Source: COE1 sp949066965 (lineage in GTDB: Bacteria > Bacillota > Clostridia > Lachnospirales > Lachnospiraceae). Taken from it: DNA of 64,000 bases. Positions 1-8,185 of this stretch are shown piece after piece; positions within the stretch are counted from its first letter, which is position 1, and every line of letters begins with the position of its first letter. The translations under genes and the position numbers were made by a program. The notes under the pieces were generated by a model. It was given only the letters and a program-made list of their open reading frames with translations, had not been told where the DNA came from and made no database searches. The stretch spans positions 62,001 to 126,000 of the forward strand of contig CARTDA010000001.1 in assembly GCA_949066965.1 (NCBI GenBank), written 5' to 3'.

Positions 1-490
1 GTGTCGTCGGCCGGAACAAAACGGGAGTTTTGTATTTTTCAGAATAGACAAACGCATCCTGTATCATCTGGTAGGCTTCCTCCGGTGAACAGGGGTCAAA
101 GACCGGTATCCGGCAGAATTCCGCAAACATCCGGGTGTCCTGCTCTGTCTGGGACGAGATGGGACCCGGGTCGTCGGCAGAGACAATGACCATGCCGCCC
201 TTGACGCCGACGTAGGCGAGGGACATGATGGGGTCGGAAGCGACATTCAGACCGACCTGTTTCATGGTGACAAGCGTTCTTGCGCCTGCATAGGCGGCGC
301 TCGCAGCAACCTCCATGGCAGCCTTTTCATTGACCGACCACTCGAGATGCAGCCCGTCGTGCGGATATTTTTGTATGGTCTCGATAATCTCGGACGACGG
401 TGTGCCCGGATATCCTGAGACGACATTGACACCGGCAGAGAGTGCGCCAAGCGCAATCGCGCCGTTGCCCATTACGTATTCTTTTTTCAT
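1..490 (-). CDS. iorA: Indolepyruvate:ferredoxin oxidoreductase alpha subunit, N-terminal part (cut by window edge)
   Basis: Translating the minus strand from the ATG at 490 gives an uninterrupted 163-residue frame starting MKKEYVMGNGAIALGALSAG, with SGYPGTPSSEI near residue 30, the stretch EWSVNEKAAMEVAASAAYAG, then TMKQVGLNVASDPIMSLAY and SADDPGPISSQTEQDTRMF. These are the hallmarks of the N-terminal pyruvate-ferredoxin oxidoreductase-like domain of IorA. This thiamine-diphosphate enzyme oxidatively decarboxylates aryl pyruvates from aromatic amino acids and reduces ferredoxin in the cytoplasm of anaerobes. The C-terminal TPP and ferredoxin domains, and any partner iorB, lie outside the window. 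A weak ACGAGG ribosome site precedes the ATG and a good sigma-A promoter lies at 557-585. The family call is firm; only the N-terminal quarter is visible. Confidence 0.93.
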   Translation of the reverse strand, partial: MKKEYVMGNGAIALGALSAGVNVVSGYPGTPSSEIIETIQKYPHDGLHLEWSVNEKAAMEVAASAAYAGARTLVTMKQVGLNVASDPIMSLAYVGVKGGMVIVSADDPGPISSQTEQDTRMFAEFCRIPVFDPCSPEEAYQMIQDAFVYSEKYKTPVLFRPTT

Positions 491-521
491 GGTTTTGTAC
501 CTCGTTGTAGTTGTTATACTG

Positions 522-543
522 CACGGCAAAGAGATTTGCCGTG
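522..543 (-). promoter_or_regulatory. Hairpin in the iorA 5' leader
   Basis: Perfect 9-nt arms CACGGCAAA and TTTGCCGTG around a GAGA loop. It lies between the predicted transcription start (about 550) and the iorA start codon at 490. There is no adjacent T-run in the direction of transcription, so a simple terminator is unlikely; an mRNA-stabilising or regulatory hairpin is an inference. Confidence 0.5.
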
Positions 544-556
544 TAACTTCCTTATG

Positions 557-585
557 ATTATAATGCATTTTCACGCGGAGGGCAA
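557..585 (-). promoter_or_regulatory. Sigma-A promoter of iorA
   Basis: Read on the minus strand: -35 TTGCCC (585-580), 17-nt spacer, perfect -10 TATAAT (562-557). It lies 67 nt upstream of the iorA start codon in the right orientation. Confidence 0.75.
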
Positions 586-655
586 TGGAAATGTGTACAT
601 TAAATAACGTTCTGAAAACGTGAATAATTAAAGAAAATTCATTTGGAAAATTTAT

Positions 656-687
656 AATAATTATGACATAATGTTGTCATAGTTATT
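656..687 (+). promoter_or_regulatory. Inverted repeat, candidate operator of the downstream regulator
   Basis: Arms AATAATTATGACA (656-668) and TGTCATAGTTATT (675-687) match at 12 of 13 positions around a 6-nt spacer. A TATAAT sequence (653-658) overlaps the left arm. The site lies about 65 bp before the regulator gene at 753, which suggests autoregulation; this is inferred from position and symmetry only. The rest of the AT-rich gap 586-752 shows nothing else I can name. Confidence 0.45.
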
Positions 688-752
688 TTATTACAATAGA
701 CATAGGCATAAAACATATTCTGTCTGTGCGCCGCCAAAGAAAGGAGAAATCC

Positions 753-1460
753 GTGAAAATAGACCGCCTGGTAGCTATCATGAATTATCTGCTGCGTCAC
801 GGAAAGACTTCCGCGCAAAGGCTTGCGGAGGAGTTTGAGGTGTCACCCAGAACCATTGCAAGAGACATGGAATCGCTGGGGCAGGCAGGAATTCCGATAC
901 AATCCGCGTTTGGCGCGGACGGAGGATACAGCATTGTTGACACCTGTGTCATTGACAAAAAAATCATGAACCGCGAGGATTATAACCATATCATCACGGG
1001 GCTGTATGCACTGCTGAGCGTTTATAGGGATGAGGGTGTGGTACAGACCATGGATAAGGTGGGTTCCCTGTATGGGAATAAGGACTGCCCCATTCAATTG
1101 GATTTCAGCGTGGCAAATGAAAAACATGAGATTAACGAGCGGGTAAGAACCCTGGAAAAAGCGATAAGGACAATCGAAATATTTAACCGCAAAGCAGAAG
1201 ATTTTCACGACAATTGTGGGATTCTTAGATTAGACCTGGGGAGCAGTGATGAGAAAAGCGAATTGATTTATGAGATTTTATCGTTGGTGACAAAGCCTTT
1301 TTATGGCTGGTTTGAGTGTCCCATGATTGCATCCAAGGCAGCCGTTTACGCAGTGGACAGGATAGAGGCGCTAAAGAAAGCCGGATATGAGAAATCGGAG
1401 AAACCATTGATTGGGAGCGGGAATATTGCTTACTATGATTATTGGGTAAAGAGAGGTTAA
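753..1460 (+). CDS. DeoR/YafY-like HTH transcriptional regulator with atypical C-terminus
   Basis: The 235-residue product begins with an HTH_11-type winged helix (residues about 5-55: MNYLLRHGKTSAQRLAEEF, then VSPRTIARDMESL), as in regulators carrying a WYL effector domain. The start is the GTG at 753, 7 nt after AAGGAG; an in-frame GTG at 726 has no ribosome site. Residues about 75-140 resemble the linker before WYL (KINERVRTLEKAIRT-like), but the usual WYL strands do not follow. The last 95 or so residues, ending AYYDYWVKRG, match nothing I recognise. From about 1170 the DNA also becomes AT-richer, so the gene may be a fusion or deletion product. DNA binding is well supported; ligand and targets are unknown. 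A palindrome at 656-687 may be its operator. Confidence 0.75.
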   Translation: MKIDRLVAIMNYLLRHGKTSAQRLAEEFEVSPRTIARDMESLGQAGIPIQSAFGADGGYSIVDTCVIDKKIMNREDYNHIITGLYALLSVYRDEGVVQTMDKVGSLYGNKDCPIQLDFSVANEKHEINERVRTLEKAIRTIEIFNRKAEDFHDNCGILRLDLGSSDEKSELIYEILSLVTKPFYGWFECPMIASKAAVYAVDRIEALKKAGYEKSEKPLIGSGNIAYYDYWVKRG

Positions 1461-1465
1461 AAAGT

Positions 1466-2014
1466 ATGAACAGAAAGATTATAAATATGAAAGATAAATA
1501 TTTAGAAACATCAGCACAATTTGTAGAAGATGTTTTTACTGATTCCGAGGGAAAAGAATCTGCAAAGATTGTGAAACAGCTTGTCCTTGAAATACGGAGC
1601 AAGCGATTTTATCTGCCAGAATTGGAATTTATTATGGTTGATGAGGCGGATAATATTTTGGGTTACGCCATGTTTTCAAGATTTCATTTAGAAGGAAAAT
1701 ATGAAAACGAACTACTCCTGCTTTCACCTGTTGCAGTAAAGACAGCGTTTCAGAGACAGCATATTTCCAAAGATATTATCGAGTATGGATTTCAGAGAGC
1801 AGTTGAAATGGGATTTAAGGCTGTCCTTGTAGAGGGAAATCCACAAAATTATAGAGCAAGGGGATTTCAAACATCCCGGGATTTTGGAATTGTTGCAGGC
1901 AGAACTCTTTCCTTGCCGGCACCAGAATGTTTAATGGTGAAAGAATTAGTTGAAGGTGCAGTGGCTCATATCAGCGGTATTGTAGAATATTCAGATTATC
2001 AATATTTGACATAG
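1466..2014 (+). CDS. GNAT-family N-acetyltransferase (YhbS-like)
   Basis: A 182-residue protein with a GNAT fold: strand ILGYAMFSRFHL, then LLLLSPVAVKTAFQRQHISK (the acetyl-CoA binding region, motif A in degenerate form), then AVEMGFKAVLVEGNPQNYRARGF, where the N-P-x-Y-x-R-x-G-F signature is typical of COG3153 acetyltransferases. The start is the ATG at 1466, preceded by AGAGAGG; the TTG at 1442 would overlap the upstream gene. It lies only 5 bp after the regulator stop, so co-transcription is likely. Codon choice is AT-rich (ATT, AAA, GAA, TTA), unlike most of the window, consistent with recent acquisition. The substrate cannot be told; small amines or drugs are typical for the family. Confidence 0.85.
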   Translation: MNRKIINMKDKYLETSAQFVEDVFTDSEGKESAKIVKQLVLEIRSKRFYLPELEFIMVDEADNILGYAMFSRFHLEGKYENELLLLSPVAVKTAFQRQHISKDIIEYGFQRAVEMGFKAVLVEGNPQNYRARGFQTSRDFGIVAGRTLSLPAPECLMVKELVEGAVAHISGIVEYSDYQYLT

Positions 2015-2034
2015 TGGAAAATTAAAAAAGAGAA

Positions 2035-2168
2035 GTAACTATTCAGTACCTTCATAGTTATGGGCATCAAGCCATGCAAATCCACTTCGTGGAGGCTTGA
2101 TGCATGGTATAATTTACGCTTTCTTACGCACTTCGCAGCAAGTGCGCAGTGCTGTACTGAACAGTTAC
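2035..2168. repeat. Cloverleaf-like palindromic element, GTAAC family, copy 1
   Basis: Imperfect terminal inverted repeats GTAACTATTCAGTAC (2035-2049) and GTACTGAACAGTTAC (2154-2168) enclose two hairpins. One has arms GCATCAAGCC/GGCTTGATGC (2064-2073/2094-2103), with an inner TCCAC/GTGGA stem. The other has arms CGCACTT/AAGTGCG (2127-2133/2140-2146). The same layout in the opposite order occurs at 17791-17927. The element ends right before the AAGGAG ribosome site of the next gene, so it would form its 5' leader if transcription reads through. Confidence 0.7.
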
Positions 2169-2183
2169 AAGGAGAATGCATTA

Positions 2184-3056
2184 ATGAGCAATATTAAAAA
2201 TTGGATTCTTGAAGATGAAACTCCAGAAGTGAAATATCGTGCAATGACAGAGCTTTTGTGTATGAAAAAAGATGACCCAGAAGTTATAAAGGCTTATAAC
2301 AGTTTATTAGTTTCAGATACAGTAAGTTTGATTATGGATAAATTCAAAACGAATAATAAATGGGAAGATATAAATGCTTTATGTATCCTTGCAGAAATTG
2401 GGTTGACACATGAAGATATTCTTATTGATGGCTACCTTGAACGAATCATCAGGAATATGAACCGTAGTATGAAGTGTGCGAGAATATTGCTGTTAAGAAA
2501 TCTGGTGTTACTCGGATATTACGAACATCCATGGGTTAAGGAACAAATATCCTTGGCTTTTTCTACAATACGTGAAGACGGCATGGTCAGATGTTTAGAC
2601 AAAAGCAAGAAAAAAAATGACTCTAAGCTGCCGGATATGGGGTGCTATAGACAGACAACCACATATCTTTTATTAGCGGCAGAACTAAAAAAGATAGGTG
2701 TTGTTTTACCACAATTTGAACTTTTAACAAAGTTTTATATAAACTACCATGTCGCATTTCGCCCTGATGACTACGAAAAAGTTATCATTGAAGAAATGGC
2801 GGAAACATTTTATCCGATTGACCATGTTCACATAGGTTTACATATGATAATGTATGCGCTTTCGGTTCTTGGCGTGGCGAATCACCCTAATTGCGAAAAG
2901 GCTTGGGGGTTATTGGATAGCAAAAAAGATAGCGAAGGAAAATATATACTTAGCAAGTCTTTTGATGAACCCTACTTTAATGTAGGGAAAGTGGGGAACG
3001 CTAATAAATGGGTGACATTATATGCGATGCTCTCAGAAAAATATCGCAGGGATTAG
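2184..3056 (+). CDS. Alpha/alpha-toroid (terpene cyclase/prenyltransferase-like) protein of unknown function
   Basis: A 290-residue, mostly helical protein. The C-terminal part AWGLLDSKKDSEGKYILSKS, followed by a conserved G-x-x-x-x-x-NKWVTLYA stretch, is the pattern of the squalene-cyclase/prenyltransferase-like toroid proteins that are often left as hypothetical. The N-terminus has HEAT-like helices (WILEDETPEVKYRAMTELL). No signal peptide or catalytic DxDD motif is visible, so enzymatic activity is doubtful. The start ATG at 2184 follows AAGGAG by 9 nt; the longer frame from 2097 runs through the palindromic repeat and is rejected. DNA is AT-rich, as in the preceding acetyltransferase. The TAG stop lies in the repeat that begins at 3052. 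Confidence 0.65.
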   Translation: MSNIKNWILEDETPEVKYRAMTELLCMKKDDPEVIKAYNSLLVSDTVSLIMDKFKTNNKWEDINALCILAEIGLTHEDILIDGYLERIIRNMNRSMKCARILLLRNLVLLGYYEHPWVKEQISLAFSTIREDGMVRCLDKSKKKNDSKLPDMGCYRQTTTYLLLAAELKKIGVVLPQFELLTKFYINYHVAFRPDDYEKVIIEEMAETFYPIDHVHIGLHMIMYALSVLGVANHPNCEKAWGLLDSKKDSEGKYILSKSFDEPYFNVGKVGNANKWVTLYAMLSEKYRRD

Positions 3057-3121
3057 TGTGAAAAATAAATTTTTCACACGGCAAATTTGTGCTTGCGCCC
3101 AAATTCGCGGGCAGTGGCAAG
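3052..3121. repeat. Dispersed palindromic repeat, TGTGAAAAAT family, copy 1
   Basis: Begins with 29 nt (3052-3080) identical to 43023-43051, containing the perfect hairpin GTGTGAAAAAT-AA-ATTTTTCACAC. It is followed by GGCAAATTTGTGC and TTGCG, which match the other copy with one inserted base and one substitution. A second weak stem CTTGC/GCAAG (about 3092-3121) takes the place of GCCTGC/GCAGGC in the other copy. The first bases include the stop codon of the upstream gene. Confidence 0.7.
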
Positions 3122-3191
3122 AATGGGGGATTAATATGAGAATGGTATGGGCTTTAGAACTCTTACATATATAGGGCAAATGAAATCAGCT

Positions 3192-3213
3192 TGAAAAATC
3201 AGTGAAAAATCAG
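3192..3213 (+). repeat. Perfect tandem 11-bp repeat upstream of a promoter
   Basis: TGAAAAATCAG occurs twice head to tail (3192-3202 and 3203-3213), ending 14 bp upstream of the -35 box at 3228. The one-helical-turn period puts both copies on the same DNA face, as expected for a regulator site or an UP-like element; function is inferred. Confidence 0.55.
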
Positions 3214-3227
3214 TACTATATTTATGA

Positions 3228-3256
3228 TTGATAAATACAGCAATCTATTGTATAAT
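3228..3256 (+). promoter_or_regulatory. Sigma-A promoter of the exonuclease-RecQ-UvrD gene
   Basis: -35 TTGATA (3228-3233), 17-nt spacer, perfect -10 TATAAT (3251-3256), 78 nt before the start codon. The predicted leader contains a GTAACAG/CTGTTAC hairpin (3275-3281/3299-3305) whose arms resemble the ends of the cloverleaf repeats at 2035 and 17791. Confidence 0.75.
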
Positions 3257-3333
3257 ATTTCCAACAGAATTTGCGTAACAGTCTTAGCATTGGGCTTTCT
3301 GTTACGAATTTGCTACAGGATAAAGGGGAAACT

Positions 3334-6300
3334 ATGTACAAGGTTGTATTCATTGACACGGAGGTAAGCGTCGAAGGCAATGCCGTACTTGACTACGGCG
3401 CCGCCATAGACGGAAGTACGCACATCCACACAAGGTCGGCGAGGGCGTTTGAGGACTTTCTCGTTCAACACAGCTCCGGCAGCAGGCGGTTTCTGTGCGG
3501 GCACAATATTGTCCATCATGATGCCAGGTACATCGGGCGGCAGATGCAGGCAGCGGGGATTACCGACCTGATTGACACGCTCTACCTCTCGCCGCTGCTG
3601 TTTCCCAATAAGCCCTATCATGCCCTGCTCAAGGACGACAAACTGCTGACCGATTCCCTGAACAATCCCTTAAATGATGCAGTCAAGGCGATGGAATTAT
3701 TTTACGACGAGGTCAATGCCTTTCACGGCCTGAACGAGCTGCAAAAAGACATTTACGCGGATCTGCTTAGCCAGAAGGAAGAATTTCGCGGCTTTTTTTC
3801 TTATCTCAATTACTATCCGCGGGGGGATGCCACCTCCCTGATTAAAAGCCTATTCTATGGAAATCTTTGCAACAACTGTGATATCGCATCCATTGCAGGA
3901 CGTTATCCGGTGGAGCTTGCCTATGTGCTGGCAATGATTTCTGCAAAGGATACCACCTCCATGATACCGGGATGGGTCAGCATGAAATATCCGGCAGTCT
4001 CCAATGTCATCCGGCTGCTGCGCAATACCCCCTGCACAGAGGGCTGTCAATACTGCCGCAGCGAGCTTGATATTTACAGGCGGTTAAAGCAGATTTTCGG
4101 GTATGATGGTTTTCGGAAATACGATGGGGAAAATTTGCAGGAGATGGCGGTACAGGCGGCGGTTGACAATCAGTCCCTTCTTGCCATCTTTCCTACAGGC
4201 GGCGGAAAATCCATCACGTTCCAGCTTCCCGCACTGATGGCAGGGGAGCTTTCCAAGGCGCTGACTGTCGTGATATCGCCGTTACAGTCCCTCATGAAAG
4301 ACCAGGTGGACAACCTGGAAAAGAAAGGCATTGTGGATGCCGTGACAATCAACGGGCTGCTTGGGCCGATTGAGCGGGCAGATGCCATTGAGCGTGTCGA
4401 GAATGGTCTTGCTTCCATATTATATATTGCGCCGGAGTCCCTGCGTTCCAAGACGACGGAGCGCCTGCTGATGCGGCGGACGATTGCGCGGTTCGTGATA
4501 GACGAGGCACACTGTTTTTCCGCGTGGGGGCAGGATTTCCGGGTGGACTATCTCTATATTGGTGATTTTATCCGGGAACTGCAGGAGAAAAAGCAGCTGA
4601 CGCAGCGGATTCCGGTCTCGTGCTTTACGGCGACGGCAAAGCAGAAGGTCATCAGTGACATCAAGGAGTATTTCAAGGAAAAGCTGGATCTGGATCTGGC
4701 GCTCTATACTTCGGGCGCAGGCAGGAAGAATCTGCGGTATGAGGTGCTCTACAAGGAGAGTGATGAGGAGAAGTACACAACGCTTCGCTGGCTGATTGAA
4801 CAGAAAAACTGCCCTGCCATCGTGTATGTGTCAAGGACAAAACGCACGGTGGAGCTGGCGCAGAAGCTGTGTGCGGACGGCATCGCCGCGCTTGCATTCA
4901 ACGGAAAGATGGACAAGGCTGAGAAACAGGCAAATCAGGATGCCTTCATCCGCGACGAGGTGCAGGTGATGGTGGCGACCTCCGCCTTTGGAATGGGCGT
5001 GGACAAGCCAAATATCGGGCTTGTCATACACTATGACATATCGGATTCGCTGGAAAATTATGTGCAGGAGGCAGGGCGCGCGGGCAGGGACCAGAATTTG
5101 CAGGCAGAGTGCTATGTGCTGTTTCATGACGGGGATCTGGACAAGCATTTTATGCTGTTAAACCAGACAAAGCTGAGTATCAGCGAGATTCAGCAGGTCT
5201 GGAAGGCAATCAAGAACCTCACCAGAAACAGGCCGGAGATACAGCGCACACCGCTGGAAATAGCGCGACAGGCGGGATGGGACGAGACCGTGGCAGACAT
5301 TGAGACGCGCGTGCGGACGGCAGTGCAGGCTCTGGAGAACGCCGGCTATATCAGGCGCGGGAAAAATGTGCCGCACATCTATGCCACAAGCATTCTTGTC
5401 AAAAACATGACAGAAGCCTCGGTTCGGATAGCGGCGTCATCCAGGATGGGCGAGAAGGAGCGCCAGAATGCCAGCCGGATTATGAATATGCTGATTTCGG
5501 CAAGGAGCATAGCAACCGCGCAGAATGATGACGCGGAGTCCAGGGTGGACTATATTTCAGACAGGCTCGGCATCGAGCGGCAGGAGACGTTCAGGCTGAT
5601 TCAGATTCTGCGGGAGGAAAACATTCTCGCAAACACGAAGGATCTGACAGCCTATATCCTGAAAACGGACACAGAGAACAAGTCGCTGAATGTGCTGAAA
5701 AAGTATGCCGCTATGGAGCAGTTTCTTGTCGGTCAGCTTGAAGGCGAAGGACAGTGCATCAACCTCAAGGAATTAAATGAGAAAGCCGTCAGCAGCGGGG
5801 TGAAAAATGCGACAGTCAACGCGTTCAAGACCGTGCTTTACTATTGGACAATCAAGAGATACATCAAAAAGAGCATCGAAAATACGACCGCAAGAACCAT
5901 CATTGCCACGGAGCTTTCCCCCGGGGCATTATGGGAAGAGCGGCAGCAGTGCATTCGACTGTCCGAGTTTATTGTGAAATACTTGTTTGGGAAAAGCAGG
6001 ATGACAACGCATGGCGGGGAGCAGCAGCTGGTAGAATTTTCGATTCTGGAGCTAAAGACGGAATATCTGAAATATGCGGATAAGGGACGGCTGGCACAGG
6101 AAAGCCCTGACATCACGGACAAAGCGGTTGAGGATGCGCTGTTGTATCTGTCGAAGATTGAAGCATTGAAGCTCGAGGGCGGTTTTTTGGTGCTGTACAG
6201 CGGAATGCAGATTACGCGGCTTGAGCTGGACAATAAAATCCGCTACAAGGCGGATGATTACAAAAGCCTGAATGAATATTACAGACAGAAGATGCAGCAG

Positions 6301-8154
6301 ATACATATCGTGGGCGAGTTTGCAAACATGATGGTCAGAAACTATGACGAGGCATTGCAGTTTGTAAACGAATATTTTCAGATGGATTACAAGCTGTTTA
6401 TCGCCAAGTATTTTAAGGGAAACCGGAAAAATGAGATTAACAGGAATATCACGCCTGAAAAGTATAATAAGCTTTTTTCGGAGCTGTCCGACGTACAGCG
6501 GGAAATTATTGACAATGACACGTCAAAATATATCGTGGTGGCAGCAGGACCGGGAAGCGGAAAGACAAAGGTTCTCGTACACAAGCTTGCCTCGCTTATG
6601 CTGCTCGAGGACGTGAAGCATGAACAGCTTTTGATGGTGACATTTTCACGGGCGGCAGCGACCGAGTTTCGCAGGCGCCTGTATGAATTAATCGGAAATG
6701 CGGCAGGATTTATAGAAATCAAAACATTTCATTCGTATTGTTTTGACCTCATCGGGCGGATGGGAAACCTCGAGGATGCCAGGACGGTTGTGCAGGATGC
6801 TTCACGGATGATTGCGAACGGCGACGTGGAAATCGGGCGCATTACCAAGACCGTACTCGTGATTGACGAGGCGCAGGACATGGACGAGAACGAGTATGGA
6901 CTTGTCAGTGCCCTGATTGAGCGCAATGATGACCTGCGCGTGATTGCGGTGGGGGATGACGACCAGAATATCTATGAGTTCCGCGGGTCGAGCTCCCATT
7001 ATTTTGAGGAGTTTCTGATGCGGGACAATGCGAAAAAGTATGAGCTGCTGGACAATTACAGAAGCGCGGGCAATATCGTGGCGTTTGCCAACCAGTTTGC
7101 GCGTCATATCTCACACCGGATGAAGAGCGCGCCGATTACTGCCGTAAAGGATGGGACGATGGGTTCGGTGGAACTGGTGCAGTGTGCCAGCAGGAATCTT
7201 GAGGAACCGGTGGTGGCAAAGGCGGTCAGGGTGCGCGACAGGGGAAGTGTGTGCATCCTCACAAACACGAACGACGAGGCGCTGCGTGTCGTCGGACTCT
7301 TAAAGAAAAAAGGTGTCCGGGCAAAGCTGATTCAGTCCAATGACGGATTTGACCTGTACAATATGATTGAGCTGCGCTATTTTATGAAAAGAATTACAAA
7401 AGGACTCGAAACGCCCGTGATTCCGCAGGAGCGGTGGGAGGAGGCAAGGGACAGAATGGCAGCAGTCTACAAAGACAGCAGCAATCTTGCGCTGTGCCTT
7501 GCCATTCTCGATGCGTTTGCGCTGGCAAACAAACGCAGGTACCGCTCAGACCTGGAGGTGTTTCTGCATGAGTCCGGCATCGAGGATTTTTTCAATAATG
7601 ACAACCGTGACGTGGTCGTCTCCACAATGCACAAGTCAAAGGGCAGGGAGTTCGATGAGGTGGTCATGATGCTTGACCATGTCTCGTTTGACACGGACGA
7701 GCGCAAACGGCTGCTGTACGTGGGAATGACAAGGGCGAAGAAGGATTTGTATCTCTTTTATAACAACAAGGACTTTGACCGCTTTATCACAGGGAACGTG
7801 AGGGCACAGGTGGACAGCACCCTGTATGGACGACCGGAAGAAATCCTGATCCAGCTGTCGCACAAGGATGTCCATCTTGGTTTTTTCAAGGATAAGAAAG
7901 TCCTTATCCAGAAAATTGTGTGCGGTGCAAAGCTTCTGACGGGCGCATCCGGACTTTCTGTGGTACTGGATGGCAAACCAGTACAGGTAGTGCGTTTTTC
8001 CAAAAAGTTTCTGGAAGAAATCGAGAAGCATCAAAGGCAGGGATATGTGATGGAGAATGCCAGTGTGCGCTTTGTCGTCGGGTGGACGGACACGGCGGAC
8101 GGGCAGGAATATCCCATCATATTGCCGGATGTGTATTTTGTCAGCAAAATATAA
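3334..8154 (+). CDS. Fusion of DEDD exonuclease, RecQ-type SF2 helicase and UvrD-type SF1 helicase
   Basis: A 1606-residue multidomain DNA-processing protein. Residues 1-150 look like a DnaQ/DEDD 3'-5' exonuclease (FIDTE at 6-10; HNIVHHDARY with Asp63). RecQ helicase follows: Walker A TGGGKS about 288-293, DEAH 390-393 with the RecQ loop CFSAWGQDFR, then CFTATAK and the motif VI AGRAGRD. A winged-helix-like region comes next. From about residue 1065 there is a second, UvrD/PcrA-type motor: AAGPGSGKT 1070-1078, DEAQ 1178-1181, VGDDDQNIYEFRG, STMHKSKGREFD, and YVGMTRAKK near 1462. The start ATG follows AAAGGGG; upstream in-frame codons lie in the leader hairpin. It is a single gene with its own promoter. 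Likely role: unwinding and trimming aberrant or foreign DNA; repair versus defence cannot be settled here. Confidence 0.9.
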   Translation: MYKVVFIDTEVSVEGNAVLDYGAAIDGSTHIHTRSARAFEDFLVQHSSGSRRFLCGHNIVHHDARYIGRQMQAAGITDLIDTLYLSPLLFPNKPYHALLKDDKLLTDSLNNPLNDAVKAMELFYDEVNAFHGLNELQKDIYADLLSQKEEFRGFFSYLNYYPRGDATSLIKSLFYGNLCNNCDIASIAGRYPVELAYVLAMISAKDTTSMIPGWVSMKYPAVSNVIRLLRNTPCTEGCQYCRSELDIYRRLKQIFGYDGFRKYDGENLQEMAVQAAVDNQSLLAIFPTGGGKSITFQLPALMAGELSKALTVVISPLQSLMKDQVDNLEKKGIVDAVTINGLLGPIERADAIERVENGLASILYIAPESLRSKTTERLLMRRTIARFVIDEAHCFSAWGQDFRVDYLYIGDFIRELQEKKQLTQRIPVSCFTATAKQKVISDIKEYFKEKLDLDLALYTSGAGRKNLRYEVLYKESDEEKYTTLRWLIEQKNCPAIVYVSRTKRTVELAQKLCADGIAALAFNGKMDKAEKQANQDAFIRDEVQVMVATSAFGMGVDKPNIGLVIHYDISDSLENYVQEAGRAGRDQNLQAECYVLFHDGDLDKHFMLLNQTKLSISEIQQVWKAIKNLTRNRPEIQRTPLEIARQAGWDETVADIETRVRTAVQALENAGYIRRGKNVPHIYATSILVKNMTEASVRIAASSRMGEKERQNASRIMNMLISARSIATAQNDDAESRVDYISDRLGIERQETFRLIQILREENILANTKDLTAYILKTDTENKSLNVLKKYAAMEQFLVGQLEGEGQCINLKELNEKAVSSGVKNATVNAFKTVLYYWTIKRYIKKSIENTTARTIIATELSPGALWEERQQCIRLSEFIVKYLFGKSRMTTHGGEQQLVEFSILELKTEYLKYADKGRLAQESPDITDKAVEDALLYLSKIEALKLEGGFLVLYSGMQITRLELDNKIRYKADDYKSLNEYYRQKMQQIHIVGEFANMMVRNYDEALQFVNEYFQMDYKLFIAKYFKGNRKNEINRNITPEKYNKLFSELSDVQREIIDNDTSKYIVVAAGPGSGKTKVLVHKLASLMLLEDVKHEQLLMVTFSRAAATEFRRRLYELIGNAAGFIEIKTFHSYCFDLIGRMGNLEDARTVVQDASRMIANGDVEIGRITKTVLVIDEAQDMDENEYGLVSALIERNDDLRVIAVGDDDQNIYEFRGSSSHYFEEFLMRDNAKKYELLDNYRSAGNIVAFANQFARHISHRMKSAPITAVKDGTMGSVELVQCASRNLEEPVVAKAVRVRDRGSVCILTNTNDEALRVVGLLKKKGVRAKLIQSNDGFDLYNMIELRYFMKRITKGLETPVIPQERWEEARDRMAAVYKDSSNLALCLAILDAFALANKRRYRSDLEVFLHESGIEDFFNNDNRDVVVSTMHKSKGREFDEVVMMLDHVSFDTDERKRLLYVGMTRAKKDLYLFYNNKDFDRFITGNVRAQVDSTLYGRPEEILIQLSHKDVHLGFFKDKKVLIQKIVCGAKLLTGASGLSVVLDGKPVQVVRFSKKFLEEIEKHQRQGYVMENASVRFVVGWTDTADGQEYPIILPDVYFVSKI

Positions 8155-8185
8155 CGGTTCTCTGCGGCAGCCGGTCATGCGCCGC

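Noticed and set aside
2097..2183. N-terminal extension of the toroid protein
   Set aside because: These codons lie in the palindromic element; the ATG at 2184 has the good ribosome site.
3271..3333. Upstream extension of the helicase-fusion frame
   Set aside because: It starts within the leader hairpin without a ribosome site; the ATG at 3334 follows AAAGGGG and begins the exonuclease domain.
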